From: JABFRJ01 sp031379035
Lineage (GTDB): Bacteria > Pseudomonadota > Alphaproteobacteria > Rhizobiales > Hyphomicrobiaceae
Assembly (NCBI GenBank): GCA_031379035.1
Contig: JANNEU010000329.1
Span: 1-64,000, forward strand
Length of the DNA stretch: 64,000 nt
Direction: 5' to 3'
A model generated the notes under the pieces. That model saw only the letters and a program-made list of their open reading frames with translations. It ran no database searches and was not told the origin of the DNA. Below, in pieces: positions 16,976-25,991 of the stretch (its first letter is position 1; each line of letters starts with the position of its first letter). The translations under genes were made by a program, and so were the position numbers.

Positions 16976-17826
16976 TGCGGATGCCAACTCTCCGTGGCAT
17001 CGCCACCGACGCCAAGTTGCTGTTGATCGGCATCCCGGTCTTCTTGTGGACGATCATTCCCATCTACCACATGGTTCTGTTCGCCATCTCGTCCAAGGAC
17101 TCTGCGTTCTCTGGCCGTCTCTGGCCGGCGCAACCGACGCTGAAGAATTTTGAAACCGTGTTTAAGCAGCAGCATCACTACCTGGACCATTTCTGGCAGC
17201 AGATGTGGAACTCGACCGTCATTGCCGTCTCAACCGGCGTGCTGACCTTGGTCATCGCCACGTTCGCGGCATTCGCGATCAGCCGCCTCAAGGTGCGCGG
17301 CGGCGGTATCGTGATGAACCTGGCGCTGTTCACCTATTTCATTCCGGCCGCCTTCCTTGCGGTGCCCATGTACCGGACCATGGGGCTCTACGGGCTGCTT
17401 AATCATCAGTCCGCACTGATCATCGCCATGGTGACATTGGCGTCGCCGTACGCGATCTGGGTGTTCAAGCAGGCGTCCGACAAGCTGCCCGTCGAGCTGG
17501 ACGAAGCAGCCTACATTGATGGGGCCTCGCCATTGCAGCTATTTCGGCTCGTTTACTTGCCGCTGATGCTGCCCTCTCTCGTCGCCGTCGGCATCTATGC
17601 CATTCTCCTGGCCTGGAACGAGTACCTCTATGCCTTCTTGCTGCTCTCTAAAGACACGGACGTGACCTTGGGCGTGGGCCTCGGCAACTTCATCTCCGCC
17701 GATGACAGCCCCTGGGAACTGCTGATGGCCACCGGCCTCGTCTACGCCATGCCCCCGGCGGCGATTTACTACACATTCCGGAAGTATATGGTCAGCGGCC
17801 TCACCGCCGGCGCGACGAAAGGCTGA
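16975..17826 (+). CDS. Sugar ABC transporter permease (MalG type)
   Basis: A 283-residue MalG-like permease, with six predicted helices and the EAA loop EAAYIDGASPLQLFRLVYLP at about residues 182-201. It starts with ATG at 16975 inside the stop of the first permease. Together with that gene and the binding protein at 13719 it would form a carbohydrate importer, lacking only the ATPase. The open frame extends to 16708, but that part overlaps the first permease and has no membrane protein character. Confidence 0.92.
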   Translation: MRMPTLRGIATDAKLLLIGIPVFLWTIIPIYHMVLFAISSKDSAFSGRLWPAQPTLKNFETVFKQQHHYLDHFWQQMWNSTVIAVSTGVLTLVIATFAAFAISRLKVRGGGIVMNLALFTYFIPAAFLAVPMYRTMGLYGLLNHQSALIIAMVTLASPYAIWVFKQASDKLPVELDEAAYIDGASPLQLFRLVYLPLMLPSLVAVGIYAILLAWNEYLYAFLLLSKDTDVTLGVGLGNFISADDSPWELLMATGLVYAMPPAAIYYTFRKYMVSGLTAGATKG

Positions 17827-17851
17827 CGGAGCGAGATCGGATCATCGTCCC

Positions 17852-18643
17852 ATGATGCAAAGCGCCGACATGCAGCGCACAGCCGAGCTCCTCTGGGCGT
17901 GCTGGCAAGAGGGAAGAGTCATTGAGGCTTTGCCGGCGCAGGGCCGGCCGTCATCGCGTGCCGAGGGGTATGCGGCGCAGGCAGAGTTCGACCGCTTGTC
18001 CAACACGACGCGGGTGGGCTGGAAGATCGCCGCGACCAGTGCCGCGGGCCAGCGTCATATCGGCGTCGACGGGCCGCTGATGGGCCGAATTTTTGCTGCA
18101 CGCGTTCACAAGCCGGGCGCGGTCGTATCCCTCGTCAACAATCGCATGCGCGTGGCTGAGCCGGAATTTGCCTTCCGCTTCGGTCGCACGCTCGCGCCCC
18201 GTTCGGCTCTATACTCGGTCGACGAAGTGATGGCGGCCGTCGAGAGCCTGCATCTGGCGCTGGAACTGCCAGACAGCCGGTTCAACGATTTCGCGGCTGT
18301 TGGTGGTCCGGCGCTGATGGCCGACAATGCCTGCGCCCACGAATTGGTGCTCGGCGATGCCGTGAGCGTGGACTGGCGAGCTGTCGACTTATCTTGCCAT
18401 TCGGTCAGGGCGCAGGTCGAAGGCCGCTATGAACGATCAGGATCTGGAGCCAACGTTCTTGGCGACCCTCGAGTGGCGTTGGCGTGGAGCGTCAACGAAC
18501 TCAGCGCGCTGGGTATCGCCATGGCGGCCGGCGAATTCGTCACCACTGGCACTTCGGTGGTGCCTTTGGAGCTGATGCCGTGGGATCGTGTGAGCGCAGA
18601 TTTCGGCCCGCTTGGAAGTATTGCGGTAGCGGTTGGTGCGTAG
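17852..18643 (+). CDS. 2-keto-4-pentenoate hydratase/FAH-family enzyme
   Basis: A 263-residue member of the MhpD branch of the fumarylacetoacetate-hydrolase superfamily, which hydrates 2-keto-4-pentenoates or decarboxylates related dioic acids with Mg or Mn. Visible are GWKIAATSAAGQRHIGVDGPLMG at about 56-78, the metal ligands E103-P-E105 in VAEPEFAFRFGR, LALELPDSRF near 135-144, and LGDPRVALAWSVNELSALG near 203-221. It follows the second permease by 25 bases, so it may act on a product of the imported compound. Confidence 0.87.
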   Translation: MMQSADMQRTAELLWACWQEGRVIEALPAQGRPSSRAEGYAAQAEFDRLSNTTRVGWKIAATSAAGQRHIGVDGPLMGRIFAARVHKPGAVVSLVNNRMRVAEPEFAFRFGRTLAPRSALYSVDEVMAAVESLHLALELPDSRFNDFAAVGGPALMADNACAHELVLGDAVSVDWRAVDLSCHSVRAQVEGRYERSGSGANVLGDPRVALAWSVNELSALGIAMAAGEFVTTGTSVVPLELMPWDRVSADFGPLGSIAVAVGA

Positions 18644-18672
18644 CTGGCAAGCATGTCTCAACCGGGCCAGTC

Positions 18673-19362
18673 TTATAAAACAGGGCCCGCGCGGCCAAGT
18701 TTTGCCGCCACGAAGGTGAGCAATGCCGGGTCTGCAAAATCCGCCGCGCTCATCTCCGCGCCCGCCGCTGTCAAATCCGCATGGCGGACGCTGGTTCGGA
18801 TGCCAGCCGTGGCTATGCCGGCAGCCGTTGCCGACTGCACACCAGCCCGCGAATCCTCGAACGCCACCGAAACCTCAGGCTTCGCGCCGATCAACCGCAT
18901 GCCTTCCAGATAGGGCAGCGGATGCGGCTTGCCATGTGCGAGCTCGTCGCCGATCACCAGCGCCTTGAAGCGATGCCAGATCCCAAGCCGCGACAAAACC
19001 ATTTCCGCATTGAGCCGCGGCGCGTTCGTGACCGCCGCCATCAGAACGCCCTCGCGGTCGGCCCAATCGAGCAGGGTCATCAGCCCGGGGGTCGGCCTCA
19101 TGTTGCTGGCCGCCAGTGTGCGGAAAGCCATTTCCTTCTCAGCCATAAGTGCGACCTGGCGTGGTATTGGCAGTTGCCCCAGAAATCGCTCCTGGATCGA
19201 CGCCATCGAGAACCCCTGGAGCTCCTTGATGAAACGCGCGTGGTCGAACGTGTGCCCGAGCGGACCGAAGACTGTGTTAAACGCCTGCAAATGCAAGTCA
19301 TCCGTATCGGCCAGCGTGCCGTCGATATCGAACAGCAGTGCGGAGCCGGGTTTCGAAGGCAT
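18673..19362 (-). CDS. HAD-superfamily hydrolase
   Basis: A 229-residue haloacid-dehalogenase-type phosphatase. Motif I is FDIDGTLADT with nucleophile D12 and acid D14; motif II is AVTNAPR near residue 114; motif III/IV are HGKPHPLPY and SVAFEDSRAGV near 150-175. A helical cap lies between motifs I and II, as in phosphoglycolate phosphatase and beta-phosphoglucomutase-like proteins. Substrate unknown. It ends 30 bases from the end of the hydratase gene on the other strand and lies downstream of the aminotransferase on the minus strand. Confidence 0.88.
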   Translation of the reverse strand: MPSKPGSALLFDIDGTLADTDDLHLQAFNTVFGPLGHTFDHARFIKELQGFSMASIQERFLGQLPIPRQVALMAEKEMAFRTLAASNMRPTPGLMTLLDWADREGVLMAAVTNAPRLNAEMVLSRLGIWHRFKALVIGDELAHGKPHPLPYLEGMRLIGAKPEVSVAFEDSRAGVQSATAAGIATAGIRTSVRHADLTAAGAEMSAADFADPALLTFVAAKLGRAGPVL

Positions 19363-19435
19363 GTGATGTTGCTCCCATATTGCCTTCCGAATGGTCGTTC
19401 ACGCTTTTGCGGGCGACAATCTATGCCCCTACTCC

Positions 19436-20617
19436 TCACGCCTTCTTGAGATCCAGCAGCAGCGTCCCGATCCGCTCCATGGCTTTGCGAATGTTGTCGG
19501 TCGAATTGGCATAGCTGAAGCGCACATAGCCTTCGCCATGAATGCCGAAACTGGTGCCAGCCACGGTCGCCACGCCCGCCTTCTCCAGCATCGCATTCTG
19601 CAACTCGCGCGCAGAAAGACCCGTGCCGGTGATGTTGGGGAACGCATAGAACGCGCCGCCCGGGTTTACGCATGTCACGCCCGGCAGTTGGTTCAACAGC
19701 CCGACAATCACCCGCCGTCGCTCGTCGAACGCCTTCACCATCGTATGCACGGCGTCTTGCGGGCCTTCCAGTGCAGCAATCCCTGCGTACTGCGTCGGTG
19801 CATTCACGCAGCTGTGGCAGTTCACATTGAGCCGCACGACTTTCTCAACCAGATCCTTCGGCCAGATGGAGAAGCCCAAACGCCAGCCCGTCATCGCATA
19901 CGTCTTCGACCAGCCGTCCAGAATGATCAGCCGATCACGGATCTCCGGGAAACGCAGGAAGCTCACATGCTCCGCGCCGTCGTAGAGCATCTGCGAATAG
20001 ATCTCGTCGGCCATGATGGCGACGTTGGGGTGCTTGGCGAGCCCCGCGACCAACTTGCGAATTTCGCTTTCCGGCACGGCACCGCCCGTGGGATTGCCCG
20101 GCGTGTTGAGAATGATGAGCGATGTCTTCGGCGTGATGCCGGCGAGCACTTCTTCGGCCGAGAACGCAAAACCATTCGCTTCCTTCAGCGCAATCGGCAC
20201 CGCGGTTGCGCCTGTGTACTGGATCATGCTGCGGTAGATGGGGAACCCGGGATCGGGGTACATGATCTCTGCACCTGGGGTGCCGAACATTAGGATGGCA
20301 AAGAACATCGTTGGCTTGCCACCCGGCATGATCACCACGGTGCCCGGATCGACGTCGACGTTGTGGCGCTTATGCAGGTCTTTGGCGACTGCTTCACGCA
20401 ATGGCAAAATACCATTAGCCGGTGTGTAACCGTGGTGGCCGTCGCGCAGGGCTTTGATGGCTGCTTCAACGATATGCTGTGGTGTTTTGAAATCTGGCTG
20501 GCCGATGCCGAGATTGATAATGTCTTTGCCCGTTGCCGCTAGATCGGCTGCCCGCGCTAACACCTCAAAGGCGGTTTCAGTACCCAGGCGATTAAGGCTG
20601 TCTGCAAGATGGAGCAT
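19436..20617 (-). CDS. PLP-dependent class I aminotransferase
   Basis: A 393-residue fold-type I aminotransferase of the aspartate/aromatic group. PLP Schiff-base Lys is K238 in DGWSKTYAMTGWR, the NPTG motif is at 175-178, and the pyridine-contact Asp is in ADEIYS at about 203-208. GIGQPDFKTP near the N-terminus binds substrate carboxylate. The start at 20617 (MLHLADSLN) is where related proteins begin; the frame upstream to 20683 adds unlikely residues. Donor and acceptor cannot be fixed. It lies on the same strand as the HAD and cyclase genes and may share a pathway with them. Confidence 0.9.
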   Translation of the reverse strand: MLHLADSLNRLGTETAFEVLARAADLAATGKDIINLGIGQPDFKTPQHIVEAAIKALRDGHHGYTPANGILPLREAVAKDLHKRHNVDVDPGTVVIMPGGKPTMFFAILMFGTPGAEIMYPDPGFPIYRSMIQYTGATAVPIALKEANGFAFSAEEVLAGITPKTSLIILNTPGNPTGGAVPESEIRKLVAGLAKHPNVAIMADEIYSQMLYDGAEHVSFLRFPEIRDRLIILDGWSKTYAMTGWRLGFSIWPKDLVEKVVRLNVNCHSCVNAPTQYAGIAALEGPQDAVHTMVKAFDERRRVIVGLLNQLPGVTCVNPGGAFYAFPNITGTGLSARELQNAMLEKAGVATVAGTSFGIHGEGYVRFSYANSTDNIRKAMERIGTLLLDLKKA

Positions 20618-20733
20618 GGCGCGGGTCCGGCTGTTGGAGCATGTGCGAGCACTATCGCCGAACCGCTCGCGGTGTAAAGCCAACGGCGCGCCTCTCGACG
20701 CGCCGCGAATGGAGTTGAGCCCAGATGCGTCAG

Positions 20734-21678
20734 CTAACGGATTGCCACCGGGTTGATGATTGCCTGCACAGCGCCGGTGATCTTGGACTGGCCGAGCACG
20801 AACAGGAACTCCCAGGCCTTGTCGGCGACAAGCTGATCTGTGTTCATGTTTTCGAGGATATAGATGCCGTTCTTGGGCAACAGGATCTGGTGGATTTCAA
20901 ACACACCTACGCCCTTCTCGAACGGGATCACTTCCAGCGCCCACTGGTCAGCGCCAACGGCGACGATTTCCTTGGAGACCAGATACTCAGCGCCTTCCTT
21001 GCCAAGTCCGGGTTCACCCGCGAGGAACGCTTTCGGGTCCTTGGTGGCGACGGATTGATAGCCCGTGTGGAAGAGCACGATATCGCCCTTCTTGATCTCG
21101 ATGGCCTGACGCTTCAGCGCGTCGTCGATTTCCTTCTTGTTGAAGGGGGTGCCGGCAGCCACCGGGTTCTGGTTGAACACCGCCGTCATATCGAGCACAA
21201 CACCGCGTGCCACGAGCGGCGGCACCTTCTCGATGCCGAACTTCTTCAAGCCATCGGCCGCTGCGAAGTCGGCGGCCTTCGTGCAATTGTAATAGACGTT
21301 ATCGATGCCGATGTGGCCAAGGCCATCAAGCTGCGAGCCAACCCCTACCCAGCCGGTGATGATGTCATCATTGTACGTTGTCTTGGTCGGTCCCAGCGAG
21401 CCGCCGCCCTGTTGCCCGGGCTGCACGATTGTTACGTTGAACGTGCGTGGCGGGAAAGCTGGCGACTTTGAATTGGTTTCAACGCCCAACGAATAAGTCT
21501 TGCCGGTCTTGATCAGTTTGGCGGCTTCCAGCACGGCGGCGGGTGACAACAGATTGGCCGCGCCGATCTCGTCGTTGGGGCCATATTTGGACTTGCACCA
21601 CGACTGGGCGTCTTGTGCGGTGGCTGGCAGCGCGAGGCCGGCTAGCAGTGACGCAGCGAGGTAAAGAGTCGTTTTCAT
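20734..21678 (-). CDS. Exported cyclase-family (kynurenine formamidase-like) protein
   Basis: A 314-residue protein with a signal peptide (MKTTLYLAASLLAGLALPATA) and a cyclase-family fold. The metal-site region reads GVGSQLDGLGHIG, a variant of the HxGTHxD...H motif of kynurenine formamidases and other cyclases, in which the first ligand His is replaced but D and the later H remain. Later segments GDIVLFHTGY and VAVGADQWALEV are typical. The reaction is probably hydrolysis of an amide or lactone in the periplasm; the substrate is unknown. It is encoded upstream of the aminotransferase on the same strand. Confidence 0.85.
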   Translation of the reverse strand: MKTTLYLAASLLAGLALPATAQDAQSWCKSKYGPNDEIGAANLLSPAAVLEAAKLIKTGKTYSLGVETNSKSPAFPPRTFNVTIVQPGQQGGGSLGPTKTTYNDDIITGWVGVGSQLDGLGHIGIDNVYYNCTKAADFAAADGLKKFGIEKVPPLVARGVVLDMTAVFNQNPVAAGTPFNKKEIDDALKRQAIEIKKGDIVLFHTGYQSVATKDPKAFLAGEPGLGKEGAEYLVSKEIVAVGADQWALEVIPFEKGVGVFEIHQILLPKNGIYILENMNTDQLVADKAWEFLFVLGQSKITGAVQAIINPVAIR

Positions 21679-21848
21679 GAAAGTTCCTCCGGAAAACGTT
21701 TCTTATGACGGCGATGCCGGCCCAGGGTGCCGGGCCGCACGCCGATGCAGTGTAGGCGTGTATTTTCGCTGCCCGCAATCACGGAATGATGAATTGAGCG
21801 AATAGGAGGAGGCCCCGACGCGCATGGCAGGGGCGGCTGGGCGAACGC

Positions 21849-23423
21849 CTACCACTCCCCGAACCGATAGCCGCGCGCCTTGGCACCGCCGGTCAGTTTT
21901 TCGATCGTTTCGTAGCTCATCGTCGTGCGCGTCTTCAGGTTCATGAGCCAGTGCAGCAGCCGGTCTTTCATCTCGGCGCGCACGTCTGCGAAGGCGCCGA
22001 TGCTCCCGAGGTCGGTTTGCTCTTGTGGGTCCGCATCGAGATCGAACAACTGCGGCGCGAAGCCTTCGAAGTAGATGTACTTCCAGCGCTTGGTGCGCAC
22101 CATGAAGCCGCGCGCCTGGTTCGGCGAAAGCCCCAAAGTACGCCGCGCATGGCGGAACGAAAAATCCGTGTCGCAGTGCACCGCTTCACGCCAACCGTCT
22201 GGCTTGGCCCCTGCCAGCAGCGGCACCAGCGATGTACCTTCTAGGCGATGGCGCACCAGGGGCGCACCTGCCATCTCAACAAACGTTGGCACTAGATCGA
22301 TCGCCTCGACGAGATCCGCTGAAACGGTCCCGCGTGTCGTGTCTGCCGTCGAGCGCGGGTCCATGACGATCAGCGGAATGCGCACGCTTTCCTCGTGAAA
22401 CAGCTCTTTCTCGCCCAACCAATGGTCGCCGAGATAGTCGCCGTGGTCCGAGGTGACGACGATGATCGTGTCCTCAGCCAAGCCGCGCTTGTTGAGGTGC
22501 GCGACCACCCGTCCGATATGATAATCACACTGCGAGATCAACCCCATGTAAGCCGGGATCACCGTCTCGCGCACCTCGGGCCGTGAAAAGTTGACGCTTT
22601 CCTCGTGCTTCATAAAGGCGGCGACCACTGCATGCGGATTGTCGCGCTCATGCTGCGTCGCGTTCTGCGCGATGACATGCTCGGGGCCGTACATGTCGTG
22701 ATAGGGAGCCGGCGCGATGTAAGGCCAGTGCGGCTTGATGTAACTCAAATGCAAGCACCACGGCCGGTCGCCGGTTTGATCGATGAACTCCATCGCCCGG
22801 TCGGTCATGTAGGCGGTTTCGGAGTGCTCCTCCTTCACGCGCGCTGGCCGGCGGGCGTTACGCATCGACCAGCCACTGGCGACCTTGCCGTCTGCATCAA
22901 TCACTGAGTTCGCGTACGTGTGCCAAGGGTTGTCGCCCGGATAGCCCTTCTGCCGGAGCCAGCGATTATAGGCGAGGTCTGTGTGCTGGGCTTCATCCGG
23001 ATGCAGTCCGTCGTCGCGCTCAAACTCTTCGAAACCACACGCTGTCGCCGCCACGCCGGTATCGGTCCCCTCACCAATTCCCAGCCGCGCCATGCCCTCC
23101 GCATCCGCCTTGAAATGCGTCTTGCCGACGAGAGCCGTCCGATACCCTTGCGGCTTGAGATAGTCGCCGAGCGTCATCTCGTCCACGCGCAGGGGGAAGT
23201 TGTTATAGGTCGCGCCGTGGCTGATGTTATAGCGCCCCGTATAGAACGACATGCGCGAGCCGCCACACACGGGCGACTGCACGAAGGCGCGATCAAAGCG
23301 CACGCCTCGCATAGCCAACGCATCGATATGCGGCGTCTTGATATGGGGATGGCCCGAACAGCCAAGGTAGTCCCACCGCAACTGATCAGCCATGATGAAG
23401 AGGATGTTCGGCAATCGCGGCAT
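21849..23423 (-). CDS. Sulfatase-fold hydrolase with altered signature
   Basis: A 524-residue member of the alkaline phosphatase superfamily, sulfatase/phosphonate-monoester-hydrolase branch. Metal ligands appear as ADQ near residue 12 and SDHGDYLGDH at about 320-330. The activation motif, normally C-x-P-S-R for conversion of Cys to formylglycine, here reads C53-G-G-S-R57 (context SPVCGGSRMSFYTGR): Cys and Arg are kept but the central Pro is Gly. Whether it can be matured is open. There is no signal peptide, so it should be cytosolic. It may be part of the uptake-linked catabolic region, though it could also be independent. Confidence 0.88.
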   Translation of the reverse strand: MPRLPNILFIMADQLRWDYLGCSGHPHIKTPHIDALAMRGVRFDRAFVQSPVCGGSRMSFYTGRYNISHGATYNNFPLRVDEMTLGDYLKPQGYRTALVGKTHFKADAEGMARLGIGEGTDTGVAATACGFEEFERDDGLHPDEAQHTDLAYNRWLRQKGYPGDNPWHTYANSVIDADGKVASGWSMRNARRPARVKEEHSETAYMTDRAMEFIDQTGDRPWCLHLSYIKPHWPYIAPAPYHDMYGPEHVIAQNATQHERDNPHAVVAAFMKHEESVNFSRPEVRETVIPAYMGLISQCDYHIGRVVAHLNKRGLAEDTIIVVTSDHGDYLGDHWLGEKELFHEESVRIPLIVMDPRSTADTTRGTVSADLVEAIDLVPTFVEMAGAPLVRHRLEGTSLVPLLAGAKPDGWREAVHCDTDFSFRHARRTLGLSPNQARGFMVRTKRWKYIYFEGFAPQLFDLDADPQEQTDLGSIGAFADVRAEMKDRLLHWLMNLKTRTTMSYETIEKLTGGAKARGYRFGEW

Positions 23424-23671
23424 ATTGTGACCCGATGTATGGCGAGGTTTCTACAACTCACTATGCCTCATGAGTGTCTGCGCCGTCCTGCTTAAACCCG
23501 CGCATTTCTGCACAGGCCGAAGGGATCGCGCCGGTGGCGTGTTTGCTGGAACCCTTGAAATCCTCTGCCGACAACCCACATCCGTGCTGTCAGCCGGGCC
23601 CCTCTGGCAACCAAAGTTTGGTTGCGATGTCGGCTTTCCGTTTATTCGGATCGCGCACTCAGAGGCCTCGC

Positions 23672-24670
23672 ATGGAAATCTTAGCTGCTGTTCTTTTCGC
23701 CGATGTTCTCGGCAAGCCGGCCTGGATGTGGCTGGCGTTCGTCGGCATTGTTGTTGCGCTGCTGGTGCTCGATCTCGGCCTGCTCCACACCGATCATCGC
23801 GAAATCGCCGTTGGCGAAAGCTTCGTGCTGTCAGCCGCTTATATCTCGGTCGGGCTGCTATTCGGTGCCGGCGTCTGGTTGACCCTCGGTTCCCAGGCGG
23901 GCATGGAGTATTTGACGGGCTTTGCCATCGAGAAAGCCCTGGCGATGGACAACGTGTTTGTCATCGCCATGATCTTCACCTACTTCGCCGTGCCCTTGAA
24001 GTATCAGCATCGCGTGCTGTTCTGGGGCATTCTCGGCGTGATCGTATTGCGCGCGCTGATGATCGGCGTTGGTGCAGCCATCGTCTCACAGTTCTCCTGG
24101 GTGCTCTCGCTGTTTGCGGTGTTCCTCATTGCGACCGGCATCAAGATGCTGATGGTGACCGACAAGCCCTACGATGTTGCGACGAACCCGGTCTTGGCGT
24201 TCATGCGCCGCCGCTTCAACGTCACCGGAAGCCATCACGCTGAGCGGTTCTTCGTCCGTGCGCCGGATGCGGGCGGAAAATCAACCTTGTTCATGACGCC
24301 ACTGTTTCTAGCGTTGGTGCTCATCGAAATCGCTGACGTCATCTTCGCTGTCGATAGCGTGCCAGCAATCTTCGCGATCACCACCGATCCCTTCATCGTC
24401 TACACGTCAAATATCTTTGCAATTCTCGGCCTGCGCGCGCTGTATTTTGCTCTCGCCGCCATGGTTGATCGCTTCAAGTATCTGAAGGTCGCTTTGGCCG
24501 TCGTCTTGATCTTTGTTGGCGGGAAGGTGCTCGCAGCAGATATGCTGGGCATTTCGAAGATCCCGCCCGCACTGTCGCTGGCGATCACGTTCGGCATCCT
24601 GGCCGCCGGGGTGATTATCTCATGGATCAAGACCCGCAGCGTTGCTGCCTCAACCAATGCCGCAGAGTAA
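23672..24670 (+). CDS. TerC family integral membrane protein
   Basis: A 332-residue protein with about nine membrane helices and the TerC signature segments GFAIEKALAMDNVFVIAMIF (about residues 86-105) and LVLIEIADVIFAVDSVPAIFAIT (about 213-235), whose acidic residues likely bind metal. TerC/Alx proteins export manganese or assist metal loading of exported enzymes and are linked to tellurite and pH responses. The frame is open from 23474, but the ATG at 23672 is where the hydrophobic protein begins. The leader 23424-23671 has a small hairpin; I could not recognise the manganese riboswitch found before some terC genes. Confidence 0.92.
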   Translation: MEILAAVLFADVLGKPAWMWLAFVGIVVALLVLDLGLLHTDHREIAVGESFVLSAAYISVGLLFGAGVWLTLGSQAGMEYLTGFAIEKALAMDNVFVIAMIFTYFAVPLKYQHRVLFWGILGVIVLRALMIGVGAAIVSQFSWVLSLFAVFLIATGIKMLMVTDKPYDVATNPVLAFMRRRFNVTGSHHAERFFVRAPDAGGKSTLFMTPLFLALVLIEIADVIFAVDSVPAIFAITTDPFIVYTSNIFAILGLRALYFALAAMVDRFKYLKVALAVVLIFVGGKVLAADMLGISKIPPALSLAITFGILAAGVIISWIKTRSVAASTNAAE

Positions 24671-24674
24671 CGCT

Positions 24675-25316
24675 TTAGCCTTTCAGGCGCGGCATCAGTC
24701 CGGACAGCCGCTGTTTGAGGGCCACAACAAACGGCGCCAGCTTTTGCTTCACGCGCGTCTTCAGCATTCTGCCATAGCGCCAGGCCCAGCTGCGGCGGAT
24801 CTCCTCGTGCAACGCATGCAGACGCGGTGCCAGCAGGTCATATCCGCGCTTGAACCAGCCGATGCGCATCAACTGAGGTGCGGTGAGCTGGTAAAGACGC
24901 GCCACCACCGCCGTGCCGACCACTTTGGCACCGATGAACAGGGCCGCTGCGCTGAGCGTGTGCCCCTGCGCAATCAAGAACAAGGCGAGCAGTTTCAGCG
25001 GCAGCAGGAACACCGTCGGCAGGCCGAAGGCCACCAGCGCACCGTAGGGCGGCAGCTTGGCAATCCAGCGTTCGAGTGCCGCGACTGGCGCGAGGCGGGT
25101 GAGCCGCGAGAAGAAGGCAACGAGCGGCTGCCAGCCCCATTGCTCGAAGATGACGAGCAGCGCCAGCAGCACACCGAGCGCGCGCTTGACCCATAACCAT
25201 GCGAGCCGCGCCAATGCGCTCGCCGCTTGGCTGAAACCACGCCCAATCAGCCCCAGGCCCTGGCGAAGCCGGTGCACGAGGACCGTGGGGTCAGATTTGC
25301 TCGGCGTATCGGACAT
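24675..25316 (-). CDS. Hypothetical membrane protein
   Basis: A 213-residue protein with two or three membrane segments (around WVKRALGVLLALLVIFEQWG, PYGALVAFGLPTVFLLPLKLLALFLIA and TLSAAALFIGAKVVGTAVVA) followed by a strongly basic cytosolic tail from about residue 150. Similar uncharacterised proteins are widespread in alphaproteobacteria; no function is known. It converges on the terC gene, with only 4 bases between stops. Confidence 0.75.
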   Translation of the reverse strand: MSDTPSKSDPTVLVHRLRQGLGLIGRGFSQAASALARLAWLWVKRALGVLLALLVIFEQWGWQPLVAFFSRLTRLAPVAALERWIAKLPPYGALVAFGLPTVFLLPLKLLALFLIAQGHTLSAAALFIGAKVVGTAVVARLYQLTAPQLMRIGWFKRGYDLLAPRLHALHEEIRRSWAWRYGRMLKTRVKQKLAPFVVALKQRLSGLMPRLKG

Positions 25317-25436
25317 GCAACGTGTGGCTCGGGAAACGATGGCTCGGCAAGCGATGGCTGGGCGCGCGCCGCCATACTGCGCAGCTTACGTCCTCATGGT
25401 TGCCAAACCCTGACCACGCATGATGGCAAGAACTTG

Positions 25437-25991
25437 TTATCTTTTGACAATATCGACGTCGACCAAGCGCCATGACAAGCCCTGCAAGGCCAAAGTCGAG
25501 ACGATGCGCGCGTTCGAAAGTTTGGGATGAACAGATTCAACACGGAACCGTGTGAGGCTTTCAAAGAACGCCCAGCGAATGCGGCGCGGTGGGACCGGAT
25601 CGTCTGGGTCTTCGGTGTCGTCACTCGGCGGCGGCGGTTGGGCGGTGCCCGGAAACCGCTCCAGTACGAACGCGCGGCCGGCCAAAATGCGCGCGAGATT
25701 GCCAGGGGTCACGAACGTTTCTACTGCCGCGTCCGAGATCGTGCCGCCGATGGCGCGCTTCAACAGTCCGCCAACAACGCCGCTTTTGTCGGCATCTTCG
25801 CGCAGGGCTGCCGCCAGCCGTGGCTTCATCGCCTTCCGAAGCGTGGGAAAATCGACGCGGGCCGCGAGGCTGGCCGTATCCCTATTGCGCATGGCCTGCC
25901 TGAGGTGCCAACCCGCCCACATGGGTCCGGAGATGTAGATCAGAAGTAGCGCGACCGACCCCCAGATCGCCCATTTCAACTCGCGTTTCAT
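25437..25991 (-). CDS. DUF2939 family protein
   Basis: A 184-residue protein with one N-terminal membrane segment (WAIWGSVALLLIYISGPMWA) that acts as an anchor or uncleaved signal, followed by a DUF2939 domain: an N-terminal A.R..D...L..RVDFPTLR helix pair and the C-terminal VESVHPK...I.STL.LQGLSWRLVDV strands. A PPPPSDDTEDPDDPVPPRR stretch forms a loop in the middle. Function unknown. The ATG at 25991 has a GGGGAGG ribosome-binding site, so the open frame beyond it is not used. Confidence 0.82.
   Translation of the reverse strand: MKRELKWAIWGSVALLLIYISGPMWAGWHLRQAMRNRDTASLAARVDFPTLRKAMKPRLAAALREDADKSGVVGGLLKRAIGGTISDAAVETFVTPGNLARILAGRAFVLERFPGTAQPPPPSDDTEDPDDPVPPRRIRWAFFESLTRFRVESVHPKLSNARIVSTLALQGLSWRLVDVDIVKR

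Noticed and set aside
23424..23671. Manganese (yybP-ykoY) riboswitch before the TerC gene
   Set aside because: The conserved loop sequences could not be found by eye; only a small hairpin is seen. A covariance-model search would decide.
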